A DNA stretch of 64,000 nt from Evansella sp. AB-P1 (GTDB lineage Bacteria; Bacillota; Bacilli; Bacillales; Salisediminibacteriaceae), in NCBI RefSeq assembly GCF_029688925.1, contig NZ_JARUKY010000010.1:115070-179069 (forward strand). Direction: 5' to 3'. Made by a program: the position numbers and the translations under genes. The number at the start of each line of letters is the position of its first letter. Position 1 is the stretch's first letter. The notes under the pieces are model-generated. The model saw nothing but the letters and a program-made list of their open reading frames with translations, was not told the origin of the DNA and searched no databases. Below, piece by piece: positions 18,844 through 29,125 of this stretch.

Positions 18844-20124
18844 CTATTCAAAAAACATTTTAAATAAATTCGTAACTTTTTTCTTTACTCCCGGGCTTTC
18901 CTTCCCTTGTTGTTTTCCTTTTAACGGCTTTTCCTTACGTTCCGGTGTTACTTCCGAATAAGAGCTAACTGACGCAGCTATTTCTTTACCTTGAATTCTT
19001 AAATTACGATGTGCAAAAGTAATTAATCCTACACCATTCGTATATTGTGGTTCACGAACTCCTATATAGTCAGGAATAGCAATACGTACATTTTTTTGAA
19101 GAATATCTCTTGCAAGTTCAAGGACCCCTGGTATCTTAACAGTTCCACCTGTTAATACAAAGCCCCCAGGTAAATCATGATAGCCTAATCGCTGTATTTC
19201 CTTGTAAGCTAAATGTAGCATCTCTTCAATACGAGGTTCAATAATATTAGCTAATTGCCATTGAGAAAATTCTTGTTTTTGATCACTACCAATCTCCGAA
19301 ACTTCGAAAGTTTCATCATCGGAGGCGTGATCTATGAAAGCATGTCCATAATCTACTTTTACTTTTTCTGCCTCTTCTGTAGATGTTCGAAAGCCTACAG
19401 ATATGTCATTCGTAATATGGTCACCACCAATAGGTATTTGCTTCATTCCTTGAAGTGCACCTTGTTCAAAGACAGAAATAGTTGTTGAACCACCACCCAT
19501 ATCAATTAAGGCAACACCTAAACTTTTTTCATCCTTAGATAATGCTATTGTGCCTGCAGCTAACGGTTGCAATGCGATATTTGCAACTTGTAACCCAGCC
19601 TTTTCAACACAACGTATTACATTATGTAACATTGTACGTGAACCAGTTATTATTGTTCCTTGCATTTCTAATCGGACACCTATCATTCCACGAGGGTCGT
19701 TAATTTCATCTAGACCATCTACAATAAATTGTTTAGGAATAACATCAATGATTTCTCTCTCTGGAGGAACGGATACTACTTGAGCAGCATCATATACTCT
19801 AGCTACATCTTCGTCACCAATTTCACGATCATCACTGGAAACAGCAACAACACCATGACATGGCTGAAGTTGAATATGGTTACCTGTAATACCAATAATA
19901 ACACTATCAATAGATAGTCCAATCATTCTTTCTGCTTTATCAACTGCTGTACGAATAGAATGAACCGTTTCATCTATGTCCACGATAGAACCTTTTTTTA
20001 TTCCTTCTGAATTAGTTTCACCAACGCCAATAATGTTCAATGTACCATTAGCCATTTCACCAATAACGACACGAACGCATGATGTGCCTATATCTAGTGT
20101 GACATATATATCATGGTTGTTCAT
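18844..20124 (-). CDS. ftsA: Cell-division protein FtsA
   Basis: Actin-like ATPase that tethers FtsZ to the membrane. The 426 residues start MNNHDIYVTLDIGTSCVRVV (phosphate 1), with ALIDMGGGSTTISVFEQG (phosphate 2), GGFVLTGGTVKIPGV (adenosine) and a C-terminal amphipathic helix KKKVTNLFKMFFE for membrane binding. An AAGGAGGTG site lies seven bases before the ATG at 20124; the longer open frame is rejected. A candidate promoter lies about 105 bases upstream, and ftsZ follows. Confidence 0.97.
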   Translation of the reverse strand: MNNHDIYVTLDIGTSCVRVVIGEMANGTLNIIGVGETNSEGIKKGSIVDIDETVHSIRTAVDKAERMIGLSIDSVIIGITGNHIQLQPCHGVVAVSSDDREIGDEDVARVYDAAQVVSVPPEREIIDVIPKQFIVDGLDEINDPRGMIGVRLEMQGTIITGSRTMLHNVIRCVEKAGLQVANIALQPLAAGTIALSKDEKSLGVALIDMGGGSTTISVFEQGALQGMKQIPIGGDHITNDISVGFRTSTEEAEKVKVDYGHAFIDHASDDETFEVSEIGSDQKQEFSQWQLANIIEPRIEEMLHLAYKEIQRLGYHDLPGGFVLTGGTVKIPGVLELARDILQKNVRIAIPDYIGVREPQYTNGVGLITFAHRNLRIQGKEIAASVSSYSEVTPERKEKPLKGKQQGKESPGVKKKVTNLFKMFFE

Positions 20125-20228
20125 CTGTTGGCACCTCCTTAATCCTGCATCCATTTATAGTATTAAGTTCAACGAATTATGTAACTCAGTTATAACAATA
20201 ACCATAACAACATTTCCTATTATAAAAT

Positions 20229-20257
20229 AACATAAATGAGTTATGAAATGTATTCAA
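20229..20257 (-). promoter_or_regulatory. Candidate sigma-A promoter of ftsA-ftsZ
   Basis: Minus strand: TTGAAT (20252-20257), 17 bp, TATGTT (20229-20234), in the 209-base gap between sbp and ftsA. A TATAAT also occurs ten bases further downstream without a well-placed -35. B. subtilis ftsAZ has several promoters in this gap, so more than one is likely. Confidence 0.4.
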
Positions 20258-20333
20258 CATCTAAGTCTAATTCCCTTTTTTTAAAAAGGTTTTTCAAGAA
20301 AAAAAAGAATTTTTCACATTTTTTCACATCTTT

Positions 20334-20687
20334 TTAATTCTCTTTCCGTTTCGTCGTCCATTTATTTATTAAAATTCGACGGATTAGGGCAATATTGTGA
20401 AATAATCGTACACCAAATGCAAAAACAGCTGCTAAATACAAGTCTACACCAAGATGAACCCCTAGGAAAGCTAAACCCGCAGCTAAGAGAATATTGGTAA
20501 AAAAACCAGTTATAAATACTGTTTCTTCAAAAATATTCTCAAGATGAGCCCGAATCCCACCAAATAATGTATCAAGCGCTGCCAGTACAGCTATAGATAA
20601 GTAGCTAGAATACTCATCTGGCACTCGAAATTCGCTGAATAAACCAAGGAGGACTCCAACCAAGAGACCGATGATTGGGAGCCACAT
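20334..20687 (-). CDS. sbp: Small basic protein Sbp (DUF1290)
   Basis: Membrane protein of 117 residues with three to four hydrophobic segments and the DUF1290 signature AALDTLFGGIRAHLEN, ITGFFTNILLAAGLAFLGV and DLYLAAVFAFGVRLFHNIA. Its function is unknown; its constant position between ylxX and ftsA suggests a role in envelope or division. GGAGG precedes the ATG. The basic C-terminal tail KWTTKRKEN faces the cytoplasm. Confidence 0.92.
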   Translation of the reverse strand: MWLPIIGLLVGVLLGLFSEFRVPDEYSSYLSIAVLAALDTLFGGIRAHLENIFEETVFITGFFTNILLAAGLAFLGVHLGVDLYLAAVFAFGVRLFHNIALIRRILINKWTTKRKEN

Positions 20688-20688
20688 A

Positions 20689-21384
20689 TTATGATTCCTC
20701 CTTTATAACTTCCATGTGCCTTACTCGATAGGTTTTTTCATAGGCAGGTAAAGACACATAATTTATTGGAGTTGAATTAATCTCTAAATTTTCATATAAA
20801 AAATATTCTCGTGAAATGGAAGACATAATGGCATGATGCAACCCTTCTGGATCATCTGAAAGAACTTTTACTTTTAATGGGAATTGTGTTACTCGATTAC
20901 TATTAATTAAGGTAACTCCATTTGCTTCTCTTATGGGTGTTGTCGAAACTATTCTTTGATTACCTACTGCTATCTCTTTTGCACCGTTAAAGTTTAATTC
21001 ATTTATAAGTAGTCGAAGTAAATATGGAGGCACGGAGTGAATATACCCACCAAATTCGTCTTGATAAACTGGTGTAATTTCTATCAGAACACCTTGTCCA
21101 CTAATTGGTGTAAGTCCTGCCCGTTCCCTTAATTCATCTATAGCATCTACAATGACGGATTCAACATTTTCCGTTTGCTGTAGCTGGTATAACATTTCAA
21201 TTTGTTTATCCATCTCTTCATTTAACTCTTTTTGGCGTTCTTTTTCAACAGTTAAAGCTTGTCTTAATTCATGTATATTTCTAGTGTCTCTCACATCTGG
21301 CTCTTTTGTAGTCTGGAATTGAATGGCAATCATAAAACCAATGATCGTTGTAATACAAGTGAATACAATCATGCGATCCTTCAT
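20689..21384 (-). CDS. ylxX: DUF881 membrane-anchored protein YlxX
   Basis: A 231-residue protein with one N-terminal membrane anchor (MIVFTCITTIIGFMIAIQF), a coiled coil (about residues 35-75, LRQALTVEKERQKELNEEMD) and a DUF881 extracytoplasmic domain (PISGQGVLIEITPVY, GAKEIAVGNQRIVSTTPIRE). The fold resembles extracytoplasmic division-associated proteins, but the role is unproven. A GTG at 21393 overlaps the GAGAGGG site, so the ATG at 21384 is used. It is the second of two adjacent DUF881 paralogues. Confidence 0.88.
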   Translation of the reverse strand: MKDRMIVFTCITTIIGFMIAIQFQTTKEPDVRDTRNIHELRQALTVEKERQKELNEEMDKQIEMLYQLQQTENVESVIVDAIDELRERAGLTPISGQGVLIEITPVYQDEFGGYIHSVPPYLLRLLINELNFNGAKEIAVGNQRIVSTTPIREANGVTLINSNRVTQFPLKVKVLSDDPEGLHHAIMSSISREYFLYENLEINSTPINYVSLPAYEKTYRVRHMEVIKEES

Positions 21385-21389
21385 GATAG

Positions 21390-22091
21390 TCACCCTCTCT
21401 CAGAGAAATACGGATCCATGATGATCTCATTTTTATTTTCTATTCTTACCTCAATGTTTTCACTAACAAGCTGGTCTATCACGCCTCCAACCATATTTAG
21501 AGAGCTATTCAACGTTTCCTTCTCCCCAATTGCTGTTATTTCAAAGGGAGCAAAAGAGACATTGCCATCTATTTCAATTACAGGTCCAATGCATTGAATA
21601 TACGATTGGTGATTAAGGCGGTAGCCATTAATTGCAATAGCTTCTGCTCCAGTGACAAGTAATTCATGAATAATCTTTTGTAAATGTTGCTCATGAACGA
21701 TATAACTATTAGGATTATCTCCATCTGGGACATATTCTGCATCTCTTAGTGTAACACTAATACCTTCTCCTTTTACTTGTACTGAACCCGTTACCATACG
21801 AAGACGATCAAGGTCTTCCACTAAATTAAAATAACGTCGTTGACTGTTGGCAATATCATCTTCAATTTCATTTATTTGATTTTGAATGTCACGTAATTCC
21901 TCAGTTAAATTCCTGTTAATAGCCTGTTCCATTAACACTTCATTCCTTAATTCATCCTCTGCTCTCCATTGAGTACTTGACATTTCGTTTGTTATTTGTC
22001 TTTCGTTCGTTATTTGATAACTAATAGCAAGTATGAACCCAGTTAACAATAAAACAAATGAGAATATTACATGACTACCCTTCACTCTCAC
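21390..22091 (-). CDS. ylxW: DUF881 membrane-anchored protein YlxW
   Basis: Paralogue of the next gene: membrane anchor SHVIFSFVLLLTGFILAIS, a coiled coil (about residues 45-85) and a DUF881 domain (GSVQVKGEGISVTLRDAEYV, GAEAIAINGYRL). The 233-residue version begins at a GTG nine bases after GAGGAGG; a TTG further upstream at 22124 would read through that site. The gene overlaps the end of divIB by 17 bases, indicating coupled translation. Function unknown beyond the division-cluster context. Confidence 0.86.
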   Translation of the reverse strand: MRVKGSHVIFSFVLLLTGFILAISYQITNERQITNEMSSTQWRAEDELRNEVLMEQAINRNLTEELRDIQNQINEIEDDIANSQRRYFNLVEDLDRLRMVTGSVQVKGEGISVTLRDAEYVPDGDNPNSYIVHEQHLQKIIHELLVTGAEAIAINGYRLNHQSYIQCIGPVIEIDGNVSFAPFEITAIGEKETLNSSLNMVGGVIDQLVSENIEVRIENKNEIIMDPYFSERG

Positions 22092-22860
22092 TTTCTTCTT
22101 CCTCCTCAACCTCAAAGCTCTCAAAATATGGATTCATTCTCATATGTACTATTCCTTCTTCGTTTGGATCTAACTGTTCTACAATAGCTGTATATGGTGC
22201 AATTCTTTCTGCAAAGTTTCGAATGGTTGAATTGACAACAAAGCCATCATTCATATAAATCATTAATCGAAAAGTATCATTCTCAACAGGAGAATAATAA
22301 ATCTCAGAAATTCTATTCCTTATGGATGAAGATACATTTACAAGCTCCGCAGCAAGTTGACTTTTTTTATCTTCATCAGTAAATCCCATTAAAATTGGTG
22401 CATCAAAGGGAATATGTACAACATCCTTTTCACTAGATAACTGTTTTCCCGTCTCTAATAATGGATAATAAGTGTCATTTCCTTGCACATACGCAACCCT
22501 TTCATACTCACCAATTTCAAGGTGAATTGTATTTGGCCAATTTTTCGTTATTGACAATGAGGATATTTCTGGGTTACTTAATATTCTAGTTCGAATCCCT
22601 TCCTCATTAATATTCCACATACTCGTTTCAGGAAGTAACTGAGACTTGTCCACAATCCATTCCTCAGACACATGTATATTACCAGATACCTCAACTGTTT
22701 TTACAAGACTAAAGGAAGATTGAAAATACATGATAATAGTCACTAAAATAAAGAAGATAGAAATATAAAAGATTAATCTGCGATTAGCTAGTTGTTTACG
22801 TCGATTTTTTAACTTGGGGATTCTTTCTTCTATTTCAATGACTTTCTTATTATGACTCAT
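22075..22860 (-). CDS. divIB: Cell-division protein DivIB (FtsQ)
   Basis: Bitopic divisome protein that stabilises FtsL and DivIC. The 261 residues have a basic cytoplasmic tail (about 1-32), a membrane segment (LIFYISIFFILVTIIMYFQ), a POTRA domain (LVKTVEVSGNIHVSEEWIV, WNINEEGIRTRIL, WPNTIHLEIGE), the beta domain, and an acidic C-terminus (EVEEEEESESEG). The ATG at 22860 follows GGAGGAAG, which lies inside the longer frame. Order murB-divIB-ylxW is as in B. subtilis. Confidence 0.94.
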   Translation of the reverse strand: MSHNKKVIEIEERIPKLKNRRKQLANRRLIFYISIFFILVTIIMYFQSSFSLVKTVEVSGNIHVSEEWIVDKSQLLPETSMWNINEEGIRTRILSNPEISSLSITKNWPNTIHLEIGEYERVAYVQGNDTYYPLLETGKQLSSEKDVVHIPFDAPILMGFTDEDKKSQLAAELVNVSSSIRNRISEIYYSPVENDTFRLMIYMNDGFVVNSTIRNFAERIAPYTAIVEQLDPNEEGIVHMRMNPYFESFEVEEEEESESEG

Positions 22861-23086
22861 AGGTTCTTCCTCCATTGTATCTCATGCTTTATTGTGAGAA
22901 AATAGTCATTCTTGTATTTTCGTCAAATAGAGACAAAATGCCTGTATCCTCTTGTTATATTCTAGTTAAATAATCTCTATAAAAAAAGCACAAGTGGCCC
23001 AAAAATAAAAAAATAAAAAAGAATTCGCCTAAAAGTCCCTTACGTATTAAGAAGTTCGTTAAAGGCGATATGGAATATAGATCTAA

Positions 23087-24001
23087 TTACAAGGAAGTTT
23101 CTCCTACTAGTTCTACCTCCGGTTCCATTTTAACGTTATATTTATCATAAATGGTTTGTTGTATATGATCTATTAAATCTAACACATTTTGAGCTGTTGC
23201 ATTACCTTTATTAACAATAAAGTTAGCATGGATGGTTGATACTTGTGCATCCCCTATAGAAAAACCTTTTAAACCTGCTTCTTCAATCAATTTCCCTGCA
23301 TGATTAGGCAAGGGATTTCTAAAGACACTGCCACAGCAAGGATAATTCCAAGGCTGTGTCTCTCTTCGGTAGTCTTTGTTCTTCTGCATCTCCTTTGTTA
23401 TCTTTTCCTTGTCACCTTTTCTTAGCTGAAAGACTGCTTCTACGCATATCCCCTTTTCCTTTTGTTGCAAACGGGAGGTACGATATGAAAACTCCATTTC
23501 TTCCTTTGTAAACCATTTAAATGTACCATCTGGAAGAAGGATGTTGCACTTTACAAGTATTTGTGAAATATCTGACCCGTGAGCTCCTGCATTCATAAAT
23601 ACAGCTCCACCAACAGAACCTGGTATACCTCCTGCAAATTCCAAACCAGAAAAACCCTTTTTACTCATGATAGTAGCAAGCTTAATTAAGGAGTAACCTG
23701 CACCTACCTTTATCGTCTCACCTTCTTGTTCTAGGTCAGCAATATTTTCATTTAATTTAATCACTACACCATCTATACCTTCATCTGAAATTAACAAATT
23801 GGAACCTCTTCCAATCACAAACCACGGAGATTTGCTATTCACGATTTGCTCTATTCCTTTTTTTAAGTTAGTAACAGAAGATGGTTCAAAAAAAATTTTT
23901 GCAGGTCCACCAATTTTCCAAGTAGTATGATTTTTTAACGGTTCATTCTCCGTAATCTTTCCAATTTCAAGTGCCTCTAATGTGCTTATTAAATTTGCCA
24001 T
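23087..24001 (-). CDS. murB: UDP-N-acetylenolpyruvoylglucosamine reductase (type II)
   Basis: FAD- and NADPH-dependent reductase making UDP-MurNAc. In the 304 residues the FAD-binding part shows NHTTWKIGGPAKIF, VIGRGSNLLISDEGI and LEFAGGIPGSVGGAVFMNAGAHG; YRTSRLQ and the catalytic Ser in PCCGSVFRNP follow, with the C-terminal Glu in MEPEVELVGE. The ATG at 24001 is set by GGAGGG inside the longer frame. The gene lies 20 bases after murG. Confidence 0.96.
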   Translation of the reverse strand: MANLISTLEALEIGKITENEPLKNHTTWKIGGPAKIFFEPSSVTNLKKGIEQIVNSKSPWFVIGRGSNLLISDEGIDGVVIKLNENIADLEQEGETIKVGAGYSLIKLATIMSKKGFSGLEFAGGIPGSVGGAVFMNAGAHGSDISQILVKCNILLPDGTFKWFTKEEMEFSYRTSRLQQKEKGICVEAVFQLRKGDKEKITKEMQKNKDYRRETQPWNYPCCGSVFRNPLPNHAGKLIEEAGLKGFSIGDAQVSTIHANFIVNKGNATAQNVLDLIDHIQQTIYDKYNVKMEPEVELVGETSL

Positions 24002-24021
24002 AATTCCCTCCATCACTTTAC

Positions 24022-25122
24022 TTATTTTACAAGCTGAGTGATTATCCGATAGAGTTCATCTCCTGAAGTTGGTTGCCCTAATTTTAAAGCACCGTGATGC
24101 ATTTCATTCCAAGTAACTGAATCATTGAAAATAGAATCAATTTCTTGTAATAGCTTTTCAGAAGACATTTCCTTCTCTAAAATTACTCTAGCCGCATTAA
24201 CATGTTCTAACGATCGACAGTTTTTCTCTTGATGGTTATTGGTTACATATGGACTTGGAATTAAAATAGACGGTAACCCAAGAGCAGTGATTTCTGACAA
24301 AGTAGTAGCTCCTGCTCTAGCTACTAATAAATCAACTTCACTTAATACTTGAGGCATGTCATGAATATAAGGTACACAAACAATATTTTTTGATGACTTA
24401 ACTTTACTCCACTCATTCTTTACATTTTCATAATGTACTTCTCCTGTAACATATAAACATTGGTACTCTTTTTTTCCTAACTCATCTAAAATACCAATAA
24501 CAGCATCATTGATCGGTTTTGCCCCTCTACTTCCTCCAACAATTAGAACCGTGCGCCTCGTTGAAGATAAACCGAGAGAGGTTAATTTATTTCCCTTTGA
24601 GCTTTTAGCTGCTTCAACCACTTCTTGTGCTCGAGGATTTCCAGTTAATTCTACCTTCTCCTTAGGAAAGAAGTCCTTAGAATCTTCAAAGGAAATGGCT
24701 ATTTTATTTACATACTTACTTAAAAATTTATTTGTTAATCCTGGAACACTATTTTGTTCGTGAATGACAGTAGGAATTCCTTTTTTGGCTGCAGCATAAA
24801 CTACTGGACCACAAACATACCCACCTGTTCCTATTACAATATCTGGTTTGAACTGTTTTATATACTTTTTAGAAACCTTAACCGCTTTAAGAAATCGTAG
24901 TACTGTTTTTACATTTTCAAAGGACAACTTCCTTTGAAATCCTGTAATTGTAACAGTCTTAAAAGGTATATCTTCTTTAGAAATTATCTTAGCCTCTAAT
25001 CCATTTTCAGTACCTATATATAAAAATTCTGCCTTACTATTATGTTTTTTTATAGAACGTATAAGAGCGAGGGCTGGATATATATGCCCACCTGTTCCTC
25101 CACCAGTAACTAATACCTTCAT
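24022..25122 (-). CDS. murG: UDP-GlcNAc:lipid I N-acetylglucosamine transferase
   Basis: Peripheral membrane GT-B glycosyltransferase adding GlcNAc to lipid I to give lipid II. The 366 residues start [20 protein letters not shown], with [39 protein letters not shown] and [19 protein letters not shown] (donor-binding). The open frame runs a further 56 codons upstream without family resemblance; GGAGGG precedes the chosen ATG. A 310-base gap separates it from spoVE, so a separate promoter is probable. Confidence 0.96.
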   Translation of the reverse strand: MKVLVTGGGTGGHIYPALALIRSIKKHNSKAEFLYIGTENGLEAKIISKEDIPFKTVTITGFQRKLSFENVKTVLRFLKAVKVSKKYIKQFKPDIVIGTGGYVCGPVVYAAAKKGIPTVIHEQNSVPGLTNKFLSKYVNKIAISFEDSKDFFPKEKVELTGNPRAQEVVEAAKSSKGNKLTSLGLSSTRRTVLIVGGSRGAKPINDAVIGILDELGKKEYQCLYVTGEVHYENVKNEWSKVKSSKNIVCVPYIHDMPQVLSEVDLLVARAGATTLSEITALGLPSILIPSPYVTNNHQEKNCRSLEHVNAARVILEKEMSSEKLLQEIDSIFNDSVTWNEMHHGALKLGQPTSGDELYRIITQLVK

Positions 25123-25434
25123 GATTTCCCTCCAGCTAAAAACATTTACAAACTTATTTATATTATATCTCAAAACTGTTTGTCTTGATGAATAGAATAA
25201 CACGTATTTTATGAAAAAGTATGATTTTTTTGGTGAATAATTAATTTCTGCCATAAAATTATGGGGATAATGAATACAACAAAAAAGCAACTGCTAAAAT
25301 AGCAGAAGCATGGTATTGATAAGTAATAAGTAATAAGTAAAAAGAGTTGTTATTCTAGACTAACGCAAACATTAAAAACGCTATACAAGTATAAGGTATA
25401 CGTAGTTAACACTATTTAAATATTTTAAACTTAA
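25123..25434. other. Intergenic region between spoVE and murG
   Basis: About 310 AT-rich bases without a gene. It contains the spoVE terminator (25281-25306) and a short direct repeat AAGTAAT three times (about 25321-25340). Nothing else is recognisable; a murG promoter is expected here. Confidence 0.5.
25281..25306 (-). terminator. Terminator of spoVE
   Basis: Minus strand: perfect 6-bp stem CTGCTA / TAGCAG with a three-base loop, followed by TTGCTTTTTTG. It lies about 130 bases after the spoVE stop, so it is distant but well formed. Confidence 0.5.
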
Positions 25435-26532
25435 TTATCGCATATGTCGACTAATGTTCAATAAAACTCCAATGGAAGATAACATTAAGGTTAAAGATGA
25501 ACCACCATAGCTCAGTAGCGGAAGAGTGATTCCAGTTACAGGCATTAAACCGATAACTACGCCTATGTTAATCATAACCTGAATTGCAATCATTCCAATA
25601 ATTCCTGTAGCAAGCATACATCCGTATAGATCTGGTGCATACAAAGCAATACGCAAACCTCTCCACAATAATATGGCAAAACAAACAAGAACAAATGCTC
25701 CACCAATGAACCCAAGCTCTTCAGATAGAATTGCAAAAATAAAATCAGTTTGAGGTTCTGGTAAATAAAAGTATTTCTGTCTACTGGAGCCTAATCCTAA
25801 CCCTAAAAAGCCGCCAGGACCAATTGCGTATAATGATTGAATAATTTGAAAACCTGTTCCTAACGGATCTTCCCATGGATCTAAAAAGGATGTTATTCGT
25901 CGTAAACGATAAGGTGCAGATATAATTAATCCAACCAAACCTACTATACCAAGAACTGCCATAAACATAAAATGTTTGATTCTTGCTCCTGCAATAAAAA
26001 TCATAACAACACTCGTTAATACCATTACCATCCCAGTACCTAAATCAGGTTGTAACATAATGAGAGCAAATGCCAATAAAACTAAACCTAAAGTTGGAAA
26101 GAGACCTCTTTTAAGAGTTGTCACGTATTTATGCTTTTCCGACAAATATTTTGCCAGGAAAAAGATCATTGCAATTTTCATAAATTCAGATGGTTGAATA
26201 GAAAATGCACCAACACCTAACCAGCTTCTTGCTCCACCTCGAACAAGACCTACGCCAGGAATGAGAACAATAATTAACAAGATAAAACATACAAAAATTA
26301 AAACCTTCGTCATACTTCTCCATGTCCAATAATCAATATTCATGATAAATAACATGGCAACTAACCCTAACCCTGCAAAAAACAATTGCCGCTTTAAAAA
26401 GAAAAAAGAATCATTAAAATTATGGTCTGCCCATACTGCACTAGCACTATAAACCATAATTAATCCAATGGTTAATAGACAAACGGTTGCAGCAATTAAT
26501 AAAATATCAGGAGTAGACTTTACTTTTGGCAA
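25435..26532 (-). CDS. spoVE: Stage V sporulation SEDS glycosyltransferase SpoVE
   Basis: SEDS-family lipid II polymerase acting with SpoVD in spore cortex synthesis. About ten hydrophobic segments, with LTIGLIMVYSASAVWAD, GARSWLGVGAFSIQPSEFMK, the LQPDLGTGMVM motif carrying the catalytic Asp, and ILSEELGFIGG and LPLLSYGGSSL near the end. A TTG at 26532 spaced seven bases from GAGGTG gives 365 residues (B. subtilis SpoVE is about 366). Vegetative FtsW/RodA homologues are very similar; the call to SpoVE rests on its place between murD and murG. Confidence 0.88.
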   Translation of the reverse strand: MPKVKSTPDILLIAATVCLLTIGLIMVYSASAVWADHNFNDSFFFLKRQLFFAGLGLVAMLFIMNIDYWTWRSMTKVLIFVCFILLIIVLIPGVGLVRGGARSWLGVGAFSIQPSEFMKIAMIFFLAKYLSEKHKYVTTLKRGLFPTLGLVLLAFALIMLQPDLGTGMVMVLTSVVMIFIAGARIKHFMFMAVLGIVGLVGLIISAPYRLRRITSFLDPWEDPLGTGFQIIQSLYAIGPGGFLGLGLGSSRQKYFYLPEPQTDFIFAILSEELGFIGGAFVLVCFAILLWRGLRIALYAPDLYGCMLATGIIGMIAIQVMINIGVVIGLMPVTGITLPLLSYGGSSLTLMLSSIGVLLNISRHMR

Positions 26533-26605
26533 TAGAGAACACCTCGATTTCCTCAATCATCATCTCTATTACCTATATTTATGTGTAAAATGGACAAACA
26601 TGCCT

Positions 26606-27964
26606 TTACAGGACAATCTTTTTCACTGCATCAATAAATATATCTCCACGTTCTTCAAAAGTCTTAAATTGATCCCATGAGGCACAAGCAGGAGATAATA
26701 GAATAACATCCCCACTATGCGAGTTCTTATACCCAACATTAACCGCTTCCTCTAAAGTATTAACTGTATTAATGGTTGGTACCTTAGCTATGCCTGCAGC
26801 TGCAGCAATTTTATCAGCAGTCTCCCCATATGTAACAATAGCTTTCACACGTTTTTGAAAATAAGGAATAAGGTCATCAAAGGACAACCCACGATCCAGA
26901 CCACCTGCAATTAAAACAATTGGTTTATCAAAAGCCTTTAAAGCCGTAATAGTTGCTGAAACATTTGTAGCCTTTGAATTGTTATAAAAGCTCCGACCCT
27001 CTATTTCATCCACGAATTGTAAACGATGCTTAACCCCAGTAAATGTTTTTAGTACATGACAAATTTCTTCGATTGAAGCACCAGCTAAATATGCAGTAGC
27101 TGCTGCTGCTAGTCCATTAGAAATGTTATGTTCACCTGGAAGAGACATCTCCTCAATTGGGATTAATTTCTCCCCAAAAATAGTTAAATTTCCATTTTTA
27201 ATACAAGCCCCATCTTCGAGACTTTTTTCTGTAGAGAATGGTATTCCTTTAGCTTGTCCATTACTGGCAACACGACTTACGACTTCATCATCCGCATTAT
27301 AGATCATGTAATCTTCCCTAGATTGATTACGAAAAATGTTCCCTTTTGCTTCAATATAATTTTCCATCGTTCCGTGATAATCAAGGTGAGCATCAATAAT
27401 ATTTAATAGTACAGAATATTTCGGATGAAATTGTTCAATACCCATTAGTTGAAAGCTTGATAGCTCTGTCACTAAAATATTATTCTCAGTAGCATTTTGA
27501 GCTACTTCACAGGCTACTTCTCCAATATTACCGGCAAGCAAAGGTTGATTTTTACTACCTTTTAACATTTCATATATATATGTTGTCGTTGTTGTTTTTC
27601 CATTTGATCCAGTAATTCCTATAATTTCACATTCACTTATTTGATAAGCAAGCTCGATTTCCGTTATTACTGGAATATTTAAAGCTATTGCTTTTTCCAC
27701 AAGAGGATTATCGTAACGTATCCCAGGATTTTTTACTACATAATCTAGTCTAGAATGGATAAGGTCCAATGGATGTGATCCACACACTACGACAGCTCCC
27801 AGTTTCTCCAGCTTCTGTGCTTCTTTATTATCTTCAATAGGTTTTTGATCATTTACAGTAACTTTAGCCCCCAGCTGGATCAGTAACTCTGCTGCTGCTG
27901 TTCCACTTTTAGCTAAGCCAAGAATAAGAATTTCTTTGTTTTTATAACGATCATTCTTCTTCAT
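26606..27964 (-). CDS. murD: UDP-N-acetylmuramoylalanine-D-glutamate ligase
   Basis: ATP-dependent ligase adding D-Glu to UDP-MurNAc-L-Ala. The 452 residues show an N-terminal Rossmann part (ILILGLAKSGTAAAELL), the ATP loop GITGSNGKTTTTTYIYEML, the ALIDAHLDYH-like segment LLNIIDAHLDYHGTME, the middle-domain NISNGLAAAATAY, and the C-terminal domain with NNSKATN and SPACASWDQF. The start is the ATG at 27964 overlapping the mraY stop by one base (TAATG), after GAGGTG; the longer frame is rejected. Confidence 0.96.
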   Translation of the reverse strand: MKKNDRYKNKEILILGLAKSGTAAAELLIQLGAKVTVNDQKPIEDNKEAQKLEKLGAVVVCGSHPLDLIHSRLDYVVKNPGIRYDNPLVEKAIALNIPVITEIELAYQISECEIIGITGSNGKTTTTTYIYEMLKGSKNQPLLAGNIGEVACEVAQNATENNILVTELSSFQLMGIEQFHPKYSVLLNIIDAHLDYHGTMENYIEAKGNIFRNQSREDYMIYNADDEVVSRVASNGQAKGIPFSTEKSLEDGACIKNGNLTIFGEKLIPIEEMSLPGEHNISNGLAAAATAYLAGASIEEICHVLKTFTGVKHRLQFVDEIEGRSFYNNSKATNVSATITALKAFDKPIVLIAGGLDRGLSFDDLIPYFQKRVKAIVTYGETADKIAAAAGIAKVPTINTVNTLEEAVNVGYKNSHSGDVILLSPACASWDQFKTFEERGDIFIDAVKKIVL

Positions 27965-28941
27965 TACAACCACACCTCTAAGTAAACTCCAATAATAGCA
28001 AAGATCGTACCAACTAACCAAAACGTAACAACGACACGCCATTCACTCCATCCAGATAATTCATAATGATGATGTAAGGGACTCATCTTAAATATCCGTT
28101 TACCACCAGTAGCTTTAAAATAGACTACTTGAATAATAACAGATAATGTCTCAATTACAAAAACTCCTCCAATGATAATAAGAAGAATTTCCATTTTTGT
28201 TAAAATAGCAATCATTGCTAAGGCTCCGCCGATTGCTAAGGAGCCAGTATCACCCATGAACACTTTAGCAGGATGGGAATTAAAGACTAGAAATCCTAAG
28301 ACAGCTCCTACTACTGCAACAGAAAAGAGGGAAACAGTATACATGGATAAAGAATATGCAATAATAGCAAAAGCTCCAAACGCAATTGCAGAGGTACCTG
28401 CAACTAACCCGTCTAAACCATCAGTTAAATTGACAGCATTAGAGGTTCCTACAAGCATAATAATAATCAGTGGAAAATAAAACCATCCAACGTCAACAGC
28501 TAACGTAGTTCCGGGAATCGTAATTAGTGTTGATAATCCCGTTTGTAGCAATATGACATAAACAATTGCGGATATTCCTACTTGACCTAAAAACTTTTGT
28601 TTGGAAGTTAATCCTAAATTCCTCTTTTTCACGACTTTAATAAAGTCATCTAAAAAACCCAGTAATCCAAAGCCAAACGTTACAAAAAGAAGTAACATGA
28701 TTTCTATATCAATAAAATGAAATTGACTTGCCATTATTAATGTAGCGGTAATGACTGATAAAATAATCATTAATCCGCCCATTGTCGGTGTTCCGCTTTT
28801 TTTCTGATGAGATTGTGGGCCTTCATCACGAATGCTTTGACCAAATTTTAACCTTCTCAAAAAAGGGATAAAAATAGGGGAAAGTAATACTGTTATTAAA
28901 AATGATAATATCAGAGTGAACAATAATCCCTGTTCCAGCAT
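27964..28941 (-). CDS. mraY: Phospho-N-acetylmuramoyl-pentapeptide transferase
   Basis: Polytopic enzyme linking phospho-MurNAc-pentapeptide to undecaprenyl phosphate to give lipid I. The 325 residues with ten predicted membrane segments show [31 protein letters not shown] (DD pair binding Mg), [27 protein letters not shown] and [13 protein letters not shown]. Its ATG follows AAGGAG. It is preceded by the truncated MurF-like gene at a distance of 184 bases. Confidence 0.96.
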   Translation of the reverse strand: MLEQGLLFTLILSFLITVLLSPIFIPFLRRLKFGQSIRDEGPQSHQKKSGTPTMGGLMIILSVITATLIMASQFHFIDIEIMLLLFVTFGFGLLGFLDDFIKVVKKRNLGLTSKQKFLGQVGISAIVYVILLQTGLSTLITIPGTTLAVDVGWFYFPLIIIMLVGTSNAVNLTDGLDGLVAGTSAIAFGAFAIIAYSLSMYTVSLFSVAVVGAVLGFLVFNSHPAKVFMGDTGSLAIGGALAMIAILTKMEILLIIIGGVFVIETLSVIIQVVYFKATGGKRIFKMSPLHHHYELSGWSEWRVVVTFWLVGTIFAIIGVYLEVWL

Positions 28942-29125
28942 AATAGGAACTCCTTTCTAAACTCGATTCACGTACCTTTAATATTGAAGAACGGGCATAA
29001 AAGCTCTATGTCACTTTTTCATAAACGGAAAAGATTAACATTTATTTAATATCAACTTAAATAAAGATCTTACTATACATTTTATCGTCGATTGTACAAT
29101 TTCATGCCTATTGATATAAAAGTGA

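Noticed and set aside
22990..23070. Terminator after murB
   Set aside because: A CGCCT/AGGCG outer stem and a T-rich stretch exist, but the inner pairing is poor; not strong enough to list.
28942..29125. Frameshifted remains of the missing third MurF domain downstream of the MurF-like gene
   Set aside because: Only 184 bases separate it from mraY, too short for the roughly 140-residue domain, and no Mur C-terminal motif is visible in any frame.
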